Of a stretch of DNA of 64,000 bases, positions 17,216 through 26,615 are shown piece by piece. Location of the stretch: contig NZ_CAMYKG010000001.1 of the NCBI RefSeq assembly GCF_947258925.1, forward strand, positions 83,382 to 147,381, written 5' to 3'. Source of the stretch: an uncultured Eudoraea sp. Lineage in GTDB: Bacteria; Bacteroidota; Bacteroidia; Flavobacteriales; Flavobacteriaceae. The notes beneath the pieces were generated by a model. That model was given only the letters and a program-made list of their open reading frames with translations, made no database searches and was not told the DNA's origin. Position 1 is the first letter of the stretch. Each line of letters opens with the position of its first letter. A program made the translations under genes and the position numbers.

Positions 17216-18559
17216 TTATATCACACCCTGAGCAAGCATGGCATCGGCCACTTTTACAAATCCGGCAATATTAGCGCCTTTTACATAATTGCAATATCCG
17301 TCATCCTCTTGACCATATTCAATGCATGAGTCGTGAATATCTTCCATAATACCGCGCAATCTTTCATCTACTTCTTCCCTGGTCCAACTTATTCTCAAAG
17401 AATTTTGAGACATCTCCAGGCCTGAGGTAGCAACACCTCCGGCATTAGAAGCTTTGCCTGGTGCAAATAAGACTTTTGCATCATGAAAAGCATGGATTGC
17501 CTCCGGGGTTGATGGCATATTCGCTCCTTCAGCAATGCACAGACAACCATTGGCGATTAATTCTTTGGCATCATTTCCATCTAATTCATTTTGGGTCGCA
17601 CATGGCAAGGCAATATCACATTTAACTCCCCAGGGACGTTTACCTTCATGGTAAGATGCTGATTTATATTTTTTTACGTACTCAGAGATACGTCCTCTTT
17701 TGTTGTTCTTAAGATCCATAACAAATTCTAATTTTTCAGTATCTATCCCATCTTTGTCATAGATATATCCACCAGAATCAGATAAGGTTAGTACCTTACC
17801 TCCCAATTGCAAGATCTTTTCCGCAGCAAACTGGGCAACATTACCCGATCCTGAAACTACAACCGTTTTACCTTTAATTTCCTCACTTTTGGTTTTTAAC
17901 ATACTTTGAGCAAAATAAACGGTACCGTACCCCGTTGCTTCCGGACGTATTTTAGATCCCCCCCAGGATAATCCTTTCCCGGTAAGTACTCCGGTGAATT
18001 CATTTCTTATTTTTTTATACATCCCAAAAAGGAATCCTATTTCCCTTGCACCTACGCCTATATCACCTGCCGGAACATCCGTGTTAGGTCCAATATGCCT
18101 GCATAACTCTGTCATAAAAGCATGGCAAAATCTCATAACCTCATCATCAGATTTTCCTTTAGGGTCAAAATCCGAGCCTCCTTTGCCTCCGCCCATTGGA
18201 AGGGTAGTCAGACTATTTTTGAATACCTGCTCAAAAGCCAGAAATTTAAGAATACTCGCATTTACCGATGGGTGAAAGCGAAGCCCGCCTTTATAAGGTC
18301 CTATCGCAGAATTCATTTGAATACGGTATCCCCGGTTTACATGTATTTCGCCGTCATCATCTACCCAGGAAACCCTAAAAGAAATTAATCGTTCCGGCTC
18401 TACCATCCTTAATAAGATATTTTTGCCGTAATAGATTTCATGTTGGACTATGTAAGGTAGTACTGTATCAGCGACTTCCTGTACCGCCTGGATGAATTCT
18501 GGTTCATGGCCATTTCGGGTCCGCACCTCATCCATAAATGCTTCGATAGTTGTGTTCAT
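17216..18559 (-). CDS. gdhA: NADP-type glutamate dehydrogenase
   Basis: 447 residues, the size of the hexameric NADP-dependent enzyme that makes glutamate from 2-oxoglutarate and ammonia. The catalytic Lys126 lies in PMGGGKGGSDFDPKGKSD and Asp166 in PAGDIGVGAREIGF. The nucleotide fold follows with GSGNVAQFAAEK. The N-terminal start (AFMDEVRTRNGHEPEF) matches the family well. It is a monocistronic gene with its own candidate promoter box (18607-18614) and a large stem-loop after the stop. Confidence 0.96.
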   Translation of the reverse strand: MNTTIEAFMDEVRTRNGHEPEFIQAVQEVADTVLPYIVQHEIYYGKNILLRMVEPERLISFRVSWVDDDGEIHVNRGYRIQMNSAIGPYKGGLRFHPSVNASILKFLAFEQVFKNSLTTLPMGGGKGGSDFDPKGKSDDEVMRFCHAFMTELCRHIGPNTDVPAGDIGVGAREIGFLFGMYKKIRNEFTGVLTGKGLSWGGSKIRPEATGYGTVYFAQSMLKTKSEEIKGKTVVVSGSGNVAQFAAEKILQLGGKVLTLSDSGGYIYDKDGIDTEKLEFVMDLKNNKRGRISEYVKKYKSASYHEGKRPWGVKCDIALPCATQNELDGNDAKELIANGCLCIAEGANMPSTPEAIHAFHDAKVLFAPGKASNAGGVATSGLEMSQNSLRISWTREEVDERLRGIMEDIHDSCIEYGQEDDGYCNYVKGANIAGFVKVADAMLAQGVI

Positions 18560-18606
18560 ACTTAAATTGATTAGCTAGAGTATTTATTGAATTATAAATT
18601 CAGGCG

Positions 18607-18614
18607 CAAAATTA
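18607..18614 (-). promoter_or_regulatory. Candidate gdhA -7 promoter box
   Basis: Minus strand reads TAATTTTG, an exact TAnnTTTG match 48 bp upstream of the gdhA ATG. There is an A-rich tract but no TTG at the usual -33 distance. Confidence 0.35.
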
Positions 18615-18662
18615 TATCTTTTCTGCAATTTAGAGTAGCTTTTTTTAAAAATATGATAAAAT

Positions 18663-19817
18663 TTATCCGATTGCCTGTTCCAGGTCAGAAATAAGGTCCT
18701 GGACATCTTCAATTCCCACACTAAGTCGAATCAGAGAATCAACAACACCACTTTTTTCCCGTTCATTTTTAGGTATACTGGCATGTGTCATACTTGCCGG
18801 GTGTCCGGCCAAACTCTCTACACCTCCAAGTGATTCAGCAAGGGTAAAAACTTTTAATTTTTCTACTATGGAGACGGCTTCCTTAAAATTGCTCCCTTTA
18901 GGTATAAACGATATCATTCCACCAAATGCATTCATTTGCCTGGCAGCAATATCATGATTGGGATGATCCTCAAAACCCGGCCAATACACTTTTTCAATCT
19001 TTGGATGCTCCTTTAAAAATTTCGCAATATGCATTCCATTCTCACAATGCCGTTCCATCCGAACATGTAATGTTTTAATTCCCCTCAGGACCAAAAAACT
19101 ATCCATAGGACCACATACCGCTCCACTGGCATTTTGAATGAAATATAACTTTTCTGCTAAGACCTCATCTTTTACAACCAAAGCCCCTACAACGACATCA
19201 CTGTGTCCTCCAAGGTATTTTGTAGCTGAATGCATGACTATGTCTGCTCCCAGGTCCAGAGGTTGCTGTAAATAAGGGGTTGCAAAAGTATTGTCTACCG
19301 CCATTAGCAGTTTATTCAATTTGGCCAATTCTGAGACTGCTTTCAGGTCAATAACATTCATCATTGGATTTGTTGGTGTCTCAACCCAGATTAATTTCGT
19401 TTTTGGATTAATTAAGGCCGCGATATTACCCACTTCCTGCATCCCTGTGAAGTGAAATTTAATTCCATACTTTTCAAAGATCTGCCGGAAAAGGCGATAA
19501 CTTCCACCATAAAGATCATTCGTAGAAATTACTTCATCACCTGGCTCCAATAGTTTTATTACTGCATCCATGGCTGCTAAACCACTTGCGAATGCCAACC
19601 CATACTTACCGTTTTCAATACTGGCAAGTGAATTCTCCAGGGCGCTTCTAGTTGGGTTAGCACTGCGAGAGTATTCAAAACCCATGTGCTCACCAGGACT
19701 GGTTTGAGCATATGTAGAGGTTTGATAAATTGGGGGCATGACCGCTCCATAAGCTTTATCGGGACTTTGGCCACCATGTATTACCTTGCTATTAAATCTC
19801 AATTTCTTTTCACTCAT
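18663..19817 (-). CDS. Cystathionine gamma-synthase or gamma-lyase (PLP enzyme)
   Basis: 384 residues of the Cys/Met-metabolism PLP family. The pyridoxal lysine is Lys200 in HSATKYLGGHSDVV. Other family landmarks are YSRSANPTRSALE, DDLYGGSYRLF-like TNDLYGGSYRLF and the C-terminal ESLGGVESLAGHPASMTHAS. It acts in transsulfuration, either joining cysteine to an activated homoserine or splitting cystathionine; the sequence read by eye cannot tell synthase from lyase. It is a single gene with no other methionine gene nearby. Confidence 0.9.
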   Translation of the reverse strand: MSEKKLRFNSKVIHGGQSPDKAYGAVMPPIYQTSTYAQTSPGEHMGFEYSRSANPTRSALENSLASIENGKYGLAFASGLAAMDAVIKLLEPGDEVISTNDLYGGSYRLFRQIFEKYGIKFHFTGMQEVGNIAALINPKTKLIWVETPTNPMMNVIDLKAVSELAKLNKLLMAVDNTFATPYLQQPLDLGADIVMHSATKYLGGHSDVVVGALVVKDEVLAEKLYFIQNASGAVCGPMDSFLVLRGIKTLHVRMERHCENGMHIAKFLKEHPKIEKVYWPGFEDHPNHDIAARQMNAFGGMISFIPKGSNFKEAVSIVEKLKVFTLAESLGGVESLAGHPASMTHASIPKNEREKSGVVDSLIRLSVGIEDVQDLISDLEQAIG

Positions 19818-19904
19818 AAGAAAAATTTATATCCACAAATGTATTGCTATCTTTTGGAGAAACCAATGAATGATTAGTTTTGCAAAAGATCCAAATTCTA
19901 CACA

Positions 19905-20648
19905 ATGAAACATATTATAGCCTGCCTTTTTCTTCTTACTTTATTAAATGGCTGCCAGGATAAGGGCAATATTACATTTGTATCCTTAAAACTCGCCAAC
20001 ACCAAATGTCAGGAATGCCCTGAGATTTCAATTGATATCCCAAAGGCCACAGGCAAAAGCCAACTCGATAAGACCATTAATCTTGCATTACAAAAAAAAA
20101 TCATTTCCAAATTAACTTTTGATGATGAATTTAAAGATAAAACTATACTGGAGGCCATGGAATCTTTTACTGATGGCTACTTCGAATTAAAAAAGATTTA
20201 TCATGATGAGACTATTGGATGGGAAGCAACATTTGATGGAAAGGTAATTTATGAAGACAAAAAACTACTGACTATTGAACTTCAATCGTATTTATTCACG
20301 GGAGGAGCTCATGGTTATGGATCTACCAATTATTTAAATTTTGATAAAAAAAGAGGTAAGGAAATGGATGACTGGGAGCTGTTCAAAGATAGAGAAGGTT
20401 TTGAACGGTATGCAGAAACTCAATTTAGATTACAGCAGAACATCCCTGAAAATGAGCCTATCAATAGTACCGGATTCATGTTTGAACAAGACCATTTCTA
20501 TTTACCAGAAAATATTGGATTTACAAAAGAGGGCCTTAAACTATTCTACAATCAATATGAAGTTGCTTCCTATGCTGATGGGCCTATAGAACTCATCCTG
20601 CCTTATAGGGATGTCAAGAAATTTTTAAGTGCTAATATTAGAACCTAG
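19905..20648 (+). CDS. Lipoprotein with DUF4163/DUF3298 (PdaC/RsiV-like) domains
   Basis: 247 residues with a lipobox ending LLNGC (Cys17). The body has an N-terminal β-region with ISIDIPKATG and a C-terminal part with FTGGAHGYGSTNYLNFD and FYLPENIGFTKEGLKLFYNQYEVASYADG, the hallmark of DUF3298. Related domains occur in PdaC and in the anti-sigma factor RsiV, where they bind peptidoglycan or lysozyme; a cell-envelope role is inferred. The stop shares the palindrome CTAG (20645-20648) with the stop of the convergent DinB gene. Confidence 0.85.
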   Translation: MKHIIACLFLLTLLNGCQDKGNITFVSLKLANTKCQECPEISIDIPKATGKSQLDKTINLALQKKIISKLTFDDEFKDKTILEAMESFTDGYFELKKIYHDETIGWEATFDGKVIYEDKKLLTIELQSYLFTGGAHGYGSTNYLNFDKKRGKEMDDWELFKDREGFERYAETQFRLQQNIPENEPINSTGFMFEQDHFYLPENIGFTKEGLKLFYNQYEVASYADGPIELILPYRDVKKFLSANIRT

Positions 20649-21118
20649 AGATGCTGTTCCTTTAACAGGATTTTTTCCAAAGACAAAATCAATCCAAGAT
20701 GCAATCCTTCGTGAAATAAATTATACACCAATGCGTCTTCAACATTACCCAATGTAACTTTGGTGCTGGTTGTATATTCATTATACTCCTTAAAAACCCC
20801 ATTTTCATAATCCTCCTGGGTCCATTCTATAGTAGACATTAGAAATGCTCCGATATTGCCGATCTCTTCATCTGTAGGATGGGTATCCGGGACTGTCCCT
20901 TTTTTATATTTTTCAACTAACTCATCATCAATCCGCATTTTCAGATTACCCAACTTGTATACTAGTAGTTGTTGAGTAACAACAACATGTGCTATATTCC
21001 ACCATATATTATTTCTATAACCTTCCGGGATTTGCAGCAGGAGTTCCCGAGGAGTTCGCCTTAATATTTTGTATAGTATTTTCCTGTTTTTAATGGTGAT
21101 GTCAAATAATTTTTCCAA
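20645..21118 (-). CDS. DinB-like metal-binding helical protein
   Basis: 157 residues forming a four-helix DinB/YfiT-type bundle. The three probable metal-binding histidines are His44 (WNIAHVV), His136 and His140 (FHEGLHLG). Related proteins include thiol S-transferases such as BstA; no substrate can be assigned. The start is a TTG at 21116-21118, supported by GGAG five bases upstream and by the absence of any in-frame ATG before the first conserved helix. It shares a 4-nt stop overlap with the gene on the other strand. Confidence 0.8.
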   Translation of the reverse strand: MEKLFDITIKNRKILYKILRRTPRELLLQIPEGYRNNIWWNIAHVVVTQQLLVYKLGNLKMRIDDELVEKYKKGTVPDTHPTDEEIGNIGAFLMSTIEWTQEDYENGVFKEYNEYTTSTKVTLGNVEDALVYNLFHEGLHLGLILSLEKILLKEQHL

Positions 21119-21231
21119 TGCTCCGTGTTTTGTGGTTAATTACTATTTAAAAAGAAATACTAAAAATAGCACATTCATTACAAAATAATTAGGCCGGGAT
21201 ATCATATTTTTGAATTAGATAGCGCTTAGAT

Positions 21232-21585
21232 ATGAAAAAAATTTACTACTTAAGTACCTGCGATACTTGCAAACGTATTTTAAAAGAATTAAAGCCCCTG
21301 GATGATTTAGAATTACAGGATATTAAATCGGACCCCATTTCCCCTGTGGAGCTGAATGTGCTGCGAAATTTAGCGGGTAGTTATGAAGCCTTATTTAGCA
21401 AAAGGGCACGCCTTTTCCGCGAGCGGCAACTTAAAAACCGTCAATTGGAAGAAAATGATTATGAGACACTGCTATTGGAACATTATACATTTCTTAAAAG
21501 ACCTGTTATAGTAGTCAACGATCAAATATTTATAGGGAATACTCCAAAGGTAATTTCAGCTGCCAAAGAAACTATCCATTCTTGA
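21232..21585 (+). CDS. ArsC/Spx-family thioredoxin-fold protein
   Basis: 117 residues. The N-terminal YYLSTCDTC gives a CxxC active site (Cys10, Cys13), followed by the ArsC pattern with LFSKRARLFRER, LLLEHYTFLKRPVIV and FIGNTP. Members of this family are arsenate reductases or Spx-like regulators; without the second catalytic pattern I leave the function open. It ends in TGA that overlaps the TTG start of the next gene, so the two are translationally coupled. Confidence 0.82.
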   Translation: MKKIYYLSTCDTCKRILKELKPLDDLELQDIKSDPISPVELNVLRNLAGSYEALFSKRARLFRERQLKNRQLEENDYETLLLEHYTFLKRPVIVVNDQIFIGNTPKVISAAKETIHS

Positions 21586-22484
21586 GCAAACGCACCCTCG
21601 CCATATTAGCCGCATTTGGTGCTACTACAATTTATGGCCTAAACCATACGATTGCTAAAGGAGTGATGCCTATGTATGTTAAGCCTTTCGGCTTTATTAT
21701 GCTCAGAGTAATAGGAGCCTCTATTTTATTCTGGAGTATTTCATTTTTGGCTCCTAATGAAAAAATTGAAAGGAGGGACTGGGGAAGAGTGCTGCTGTGT
21801 TCTCTTTTTGGGATGGCCATCAATATGCTCGCATTTTTCAAGGGTTTAGATTTATCCACGCCCATTAATAGTGCCGTTTTAGTTACAACAACTCCTATAA
21901 TCGTTGTAATATTATCTTTTTTCCTGATCAAGGAAAAGATAAGAGGACACAAAATCCTGGGTATTCTGATAGGGCTTGCAGGTGCTCTTTTTCTTGTCTT
22001 ATATGGGAATGAAATTAGACAAGATGCATCAAATATTCCGTTGGGAAATACCCTTTTTTTACTCAACGCCCTATTTTTTGGCCTTTACCTAATCCTTGTT
22101 AAAAAGCTACTTGAAAAATACCACCCTATAACACTTCTGAAATGGATGTTCCTGCTTGGTATTTTCTATAATCTTCCTGTTGCCCTTCCTGAATTTTTGG
22201 AAATTTCATGGTCTGATCTGCCATTTGAAGCCATATGGAAAATGGCATTTGTGGTAATAGGCACCACTTTTTGTGCTTATTTGTTCAATGTCTTTGCCCT
22301 TACACAACTTAAGGCTTCCACGGTCAGTGCATTCGTTTACGTTCAACCGGTAATCGGAATTCTATTTGCCGTCATTAGTGGCAAAGATGTTCTTACCACT
22401 GTAAAAATAGGTGCCGCATCCTTGGTTTTGCTGGGGGTTTATCTTGTAAGTAAAAAACCAAAACCCGGTAAAATTTATAATTAG
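21582..22484 (+). CDS. EamA/DMT-family transporter
   Basis: 300 residues with about ten hydrophobic helices in two repeats, each with the EamA pattern (AAFGATTIYGLNHTIAKG in the first; LNALFFGLYLILVKKLL in the second). It is an inner-membrane exporter or importer of small metabolites, substrate unknown. The start is TTG, embedded in the TGA stop of the ArsC-like gene; the next ATG would remove half the first helix. The coupling suggests related roles, but nothing shows arsenic specificity. Confidence 0.87.
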   Translation: MSKRTLAILAAFGATTIYGLNHTIAKGVMPMYVKPFGFIMLRVIGASILFWSISFLAPNEKIERRDWGRVLLCSLFGMAINMLAFFKGLDLSTPINSAVLVTTTPIIVVILSFFLIKEKIRGHKILGILIGLAGALFLVLYGNEIRQDASNIPLGNTLFLLNALFFGLYLILVKKLLEKYHPITLLKWMFLLGIFYNLPVALPEFLEISWSDLPFEAIWKMAFVVIGTTFCAYLFNVFALTQLKASTVSAFVYVQPVIGILFAVISGKDVLTTVKIGAASLVLLGVYLVSKKPKPGKIYN

Positions 22485-22548
22485 CTATCTATTGTTGAAC
22501 GGGATACTTCACCAATTTTCTATTATCATTTCCCTTTACCTTGTAATC

Positions 22549-24348
22549 CTATTTTACCTTGCGGACCAAAGCAGTCCAGTCCTTATTAGTTTCCGAGGGT
22601 GGACTCCCTATTTGAATCCAGGTACCTCCATCCACCTCTTCTATTGATCCTTCAATATAGTCTCCTCCTTTTCTAGGGTTATACCAGAGTATTTCAAATT
22701 TACCTTTAAAACCCTCGAGATTTATACTTTCTGTGCCCCCATTTTTTAAATACAAGGCATAGATTTCCCCTTCCTTACCAAAGCAGTAATTAGTCGCGTT
22801 TCTAATTTTATGGTCAAGAACAGCCATTTCTTTATAGGAGAGTTTTTTAAAAAACTTAAAGGCTATGGCAGACTGCTCCCAAATATTGTTTCTGCTCCGC
22901 CAGTCTTCTGCATTTAAATCGTGTGGAGGTTTGAGCCAACCAAAATACCACTCTATTCCGGCACCTCCAGCCATTAGAGTTCCCCATAATGCATCCTGCC
23001 GCAAGGCGGTATGTGCAGGATCATCTTCATCCGTTTTTGTTCCTGTATGCCAGGGTCCGATTTCATCCATCATTACAATCCAGGGCCGCTCTGCTTCTTT
23101 CGATTTTTGTATCCAGTCCATAATGTCATTATGAATATTTTCTATGTTGGATACCTGCATAGAAAGACCGTCCAACTTATCAAAATGCAACAATTTGTTA
23201 AGAATTGGATTTCTTGATTCGCTGTCTGGCATAGTATGTATAACCACAGGATTTTTATAAGGATCATGATCTTTAATATATCGGATCATTGCATATCGTT
23301 GTTGATCGTTCTGTCCATTAGGCCACCAGGGAGCTGATCCATTCTCCTCGCCCATATTCCAGATGATATTCTTGTGATACCCGAACCGCGCAATCAGTTC
23401 CCGGTAATATAACTTTCGTTCGTCCCTGGTATAACCATCATCCAGTATAAGTTCGTTCTCCTTCTCCTGAGTTACAAGGTTCATTATTATTCCTAAATCT
23501 TCTGCATGCGAAAAAATAATATCCCACTGGGCAAGTTTACTCACGTCATACCTTTTAAAGTCGCTCTTTCTGTGACTCAGAAAAGGCCACACATCTCTTG
23601 CATCTCCTTCAATGTTCAGCGTAAGGGCATATACGCTATTCATGCCTTTGGAAGCTAAATAGTTGAGTGCCCCAATTATTCCTTTCCCCTTAGTTCCCTG
23701 CCATACAGGATCACCAGTTCTCCAGTCTTTTACATGAGGTTTCCACGTTTTTATAAAAGACTTTTCAGGATCATACGCATATGTGCTATCAATATCTGCA
23801 TAGGCTAAGAAATTCTCAGGGGAATTAGCCCCAAATTTCAGCAAAGGTTCCCCGTTTTCTGTGTGCAGATATCTACTATTCGCATAGCACAACCTCCCCC
23901 TCGCATTAAATCCGGTGGCTTCTTCATGGGGCAAAACTACCTTTATTGAACCTCTCTTACCGTCATGGCGTCTAATGGGTTCACCGGAATATATGTCTTC
24001 ATCCATAGCAATATTTTTGCCTTTCTTAAAGGATACTTTATATTCCAGGAGCCCAGCGGTATTCGGAGTAAACACCACCCTCCATGTTCCCCCGGAAGAA
24101 CTGCTAGTCTCGGCAGCATTCCCGTCTGCCGCATAAAAACCAGGTACTGAAAACACATTGTCCTTTAGGGTAAACTCTACCTGCAAACAATAATCGGTAA
24201 ATGGGTTTTCAGAAGCAGTTTCGCTCGTTGCTTCAATTTCAAAATCCATTATTATCGGTTGGTACTGCCTGTATTCCTTCTGAGAGAAAGCCAGTCTGAA
24301 TGAAGTTAGTGCTACTAAGCAGTAAATTAAATAAATATTTTTCTTCAT
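22549..24348 (-). CDS. Secreted DUF5060 / glycosidase-like protein
   Basis: 599 residues. A signal peptide (IYLIYCLVALTSFRLAFS) precedes an Ig-like DUF5060 domain (about 30-140), a (β/α)8 glycosidase-type domain (about 160-500) and a C-terminal β-sandwich (about 520-599). Possible acid residues are Glu334/335 in IIWNMGEENG and Glu429 in IVMMDEIGPWHTG, positions typical of clan A glycosidases. It also has the YFGWLKPPHDLNAEDWRSR block seen in DUF4038-type proteins. The sugar target is unknown. It stands alone, without a SusCD pair, and a 10-bp palindrome lies just upstream. Confidence 0.85.
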   Translation of the reverse strand: MKKNIYLIYCLVALTSFRLAFSQKEYRQYQPIIMDFEIEATSETASENPFTDYCLQVEFTLKDNVFSVPGFYAADGNAAETSSSSGGTWRVVFTPNTAGLLEYKVSFKKGKNIAMDEDIYSGEPIRRHDGKRGSIKVVLPHEEATGFNARGRLCYANSRYLHTENGEPLLKFGANSPENFLAYADIDSTYAYDPEKSFIKTWKPHVKDWRTGDPVWQGTKGKGIIGALNYLASKGMNSVYALTLNIEGDARDVWPFLSHRKSDFKRYDVSKLAQWDIIFSHAEDLGIIMNLVTQEKENELILDDGYTRDERKLYYRELIARFGYHKNIIWNMGEENGSAPWWPNGQNDQQRYAMIRYIKDHDPYKNPVVIHTMPDSESRNPILNKLLHFDKLDGLSMQVSNIENIHNDIMDWIQKSKEAERPWIVMMDEIGPWHTGTKTDEDDPAHTALRQDALWGTLMAGGAGIEWYFGWLKPPHDLNAEDWRSRNNIWEQSAIAFKFFKKLSYKEMAVLDHKIRNATNYCFGKEGEIYALYLKNGGTESINLEGFKGKFEILWYNPRKGGDYIEGSIEEVDGGTWIQIGSPPSETNKDWTALVRKVK

Positions 24349-24364
24349 AATAAGCAGATTTGAT

Positions 24365-24374
24365 GTTCATGAAC
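24365..24374. promoter_or_regulatory. Perfect 10-bp palindrome upstream of the DUF5060 gene
   Basis: GTTCATGAAC lies 16 bp before the DUF5060 ATG (24348), flanked by TTTGAT on the left and ATCAAA two bases to the right, extending the symmetry. It may be an operator for that gene, or chance. Confidence 0.25.
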
Positions 24375-24600
24375 AGATCAAATTATTAGAAGTGCCAAGA
24401 AAGCCAATTAAAGTTTAGATCTTATCAGAGATATCTAATGTAACAAAGATGTGATAAGTAATATTAAGTCCGGCTAAATTTTATACAATTCTTTGCTCAA
24501 TACGGGTACTAATGCTTATTCTACAATTGTTGAATTTGATTTACCAAGGTCTGCGATGGCTAAAAATTTATCCCTATTTTTAAACCCATAATAGAACACT

Positions 24601-25575
24601 ATGACAAACAAACCAGCATTTATTAAAAAACTTTCACTGCCTGCCATTGCCGCACCCATGTTCTTAATCTCTGGTCCTAAATTAGTGATAGAATGTTGCA
24701 AAAAAGGAATAATTGGAACTTTTCCCGCTCTTAACCAACGCACAAGTGAAGGTTTTGAAGAATGGCTAATTCAAATTAATACGGAATTGGCCAATTATGA
24801 AGAGGAGACAGGGGAAAAGCCAGCACCTTTTGGTGTTAATCTTATAGTCCATCAAACCAATCCAAGACTGGAGGCAGATCTTAAATTGTGTATTAAACAT
24901 AAAGTCCCCATTATTATTACTTCACTTGGAGCGGTATCTCAGGTAGTTGATGCCATTCATAGCTACGGGGGACTTGTCTTTCACGATATAATTAAAAAAA
25001 GGCATGCTGAAAAAGCAGCGGAAGCCGGTGTAGACGGACTAATACTGGTCGCTGCGGGTGCGGGTGGACATGCGGGAACAATTAACCCGATGAGCCTTGT
25101 AGCAGAAATTAAAAAATTCTACAATAAAACTATTATCCTTTCAGGCTGTATCAGTACAGGTAGGGATATTGCATCTGCCCTTCAAATGGGCGCGGATATG
25201 GCCTATATGGGAACACGATTTATCAATACCCTTGAAAGTAAAGCACCGGAAGAATATCGGCAGATGATCATTAATGCAGGAGCCAGTGATATAACGTATA
25301 CAGCTGCAATATCAGGAGTACATGCCAATTTTCTTGGAGCCAGTCTGGCAGCTGCAGGAATTACAAAAGAAGACTTACAAAAGGATGTCAAAATTGACTT
25401 CGGAAAGGAATTGGATACAGAAGCCAAGGCTTGGAAAACAATATGGTCAGCAGGCCAGGGCGTAACCACCGTGGAGGATGTGCTAAGTGTTTCAGAACTT
25501 GTAGAAAAACTCAAATCTGAATTCAAAGCAGCGATAGATGAACAAATTACTTTTTTGGAAATTTATCCAAAATGA
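24601..25575 (+). CDS. Nitronate monooxygenase family protein
   Basis: 324 residues, an FMN-dependent TIM-barrel enzyme of the 2-nitropropane dioxygenase family, oxidising nitronates such as propionate 3-nitronate. The catalytic His157 sits in AAGAGGHAGT; the phosphate-binding segment SGCISTGRDIASALQMGADMAYMGTRF follows. The start APMFLISGP is typical. The following gene (bestrophin) begins 24 bp later on the same strand. Confidence 0.92.
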   Translation: MTNKPAFIKKLSLPAIAAPMFLISGPKLVIECCKKGIIGTFPALNQRTSEGFEEWLIQINTELANYEEETGEKPAPFGVNLIVHQTNPRLEADLKLCIKHKVPIIITSLGAVSQVVDAIHSYGGLVFHDIIKKRHAEKAAEAGVDGLILVAAGAGGHAGTINPMSLVAEIKKFYNKTIILSGCISTGRDIASALQMGADMAYMGTRFINTLESKAPEEYRQMIINAGASDITYTAAISGVHANFLGASLAAAGITKEDLQKDVKIDFGKELDTEAKAWKTIWSAGQGVTTVEDVLSVSELVEKLKSEFKAAIDEQITFLEIYPK

Positions 25576-25598
25576 TCATGCCTAATTAACATATATAT

Positions 25599-26615
25599 AT
25601 GTACGTCAAAAGAAATATTGGCTGGGGAGTCATCCTTAAATTCGCCTGGAAAAACCTGATCTTTTTTACTTTATATGCAGGCTTAATATTTTATATGTAT
25701 CATTTTCTGGGGTGGAATTATATAGATATTCCCTTCCAGCCAATTAGCGTTATTGGAATTGCAGTTGCATTTTATATCGGGTTCAAGAACTCCCAAAGCT
25801 ATGATCGTTTCTGGGAAGGTCGAAAAATTTGGGGAGGAATAGTAAATTACAGCAGAACCTGGGGTATACAGGTGTTAAGTTTTATTCATACGGAGGATAA
25901 AGCATTCGACAAGAAGATACAAACACAATTAATTTACAGGCATATTGGATGGATTAACGCGCTTAGGGTGCAGCTCAGGCAACCAAGACCCTGGTCCCTG
26001 AAAGAGAACAGATTTGTTGAGAAAATGATCGAGAAGCATGGAGAGCGTAACCCATCCTGTAATGAGGCGTTTAAATATGTAAGTAAAAGAGAGTTTATTG
26101 ACCTTAAAAAAAGGGTAAACCCAGCTACCCATTTGGTCAAAAACCAGGCCATGGACCTTGTTGCTCTAAAAGGAAAAGGTGTTATTGATGGCTTTCAGGA
26201 AGATCAGATGCAGTCTGTTCTGGAAGAGTTCTATAATCTCCAGGGTAAAAGTGAACGAATAAAAAACACTCCTTTTCCAAGACAATATGGATATTTTTCA
26301 AGAGTTTTTACCTGGATATTTATATTGATTTTACCTTTTGGTCTACTCGATGTATTTGAGGATGATACCATAATATCTATGGATTCTATTGAAGCCTGGT
26401 ATGTATTTTTAATGATTCCGTTTTCAGTTTTGATCTCATGGATTTTCATTACCATGGAAAAAGTAGGAGACAATAGTGAGGACCCTTTTGAAGGTCGCAT
26501 AAATGATGTGCCAATGACCGCCTTATGCCGTACAATCGAGATTGATTTACGCGACATGCTCGATGAGGAAAACCTTCCCGATCCTGTTGCACCTAAGGAT
26601 CATGTTCTTTACTAA
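25599..26615 (+). CDS. Bestrophin-family anion channel
   Basis: 338 residues with hydrophobic helices at about 18-38, 45-63, 230-250 and 265-285. The signature FYIGFKNSQSYDRFWEGRKIWGGIVNYSRTW is the bacterial bestrophin pattern. It should be an inner-membrane ion channel; the ion cannot be told. The last base of its TAA stop is the first base of the next gene's ATG, so the two are coupled. Confidence 0.9.
   Translation: MYVKRNIGWGVILKFAWKNLIFFTLYAGLIFYMYHFLGWNYIDIPFQPISVIGIAVAFYIGFKNSQSYDRFWEGRKIWGGIVNYSRTWGIQVLSFIHTEDKAFDKKIQTQLIYRHIGWINALRVQLRQPRPWSLKENRFVEKMIEKHGERNPSCNEAFKYVSKREFIDLKKRVNPATHLVKNQAMDLVALKGKGVIDGFQEDQMQSVLEEFYNLQGKSERIKNTPFPRQYGYFSRVFTWIFILILPFGLLDVFEDDTIISMDSIEAWYVFLMIPFSVLISWIFITMEKVGDNSEDPFEGRINDVPMTALCRTIEIDLRDMLDEENLPDPVAPKDHVLY

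Noticed and set aside
21632..22066. 144-codon minus-strand frame opposite the EamA transporter
   Set aside because: Antisense shadow of a membrane protein gene; no independent evidence.
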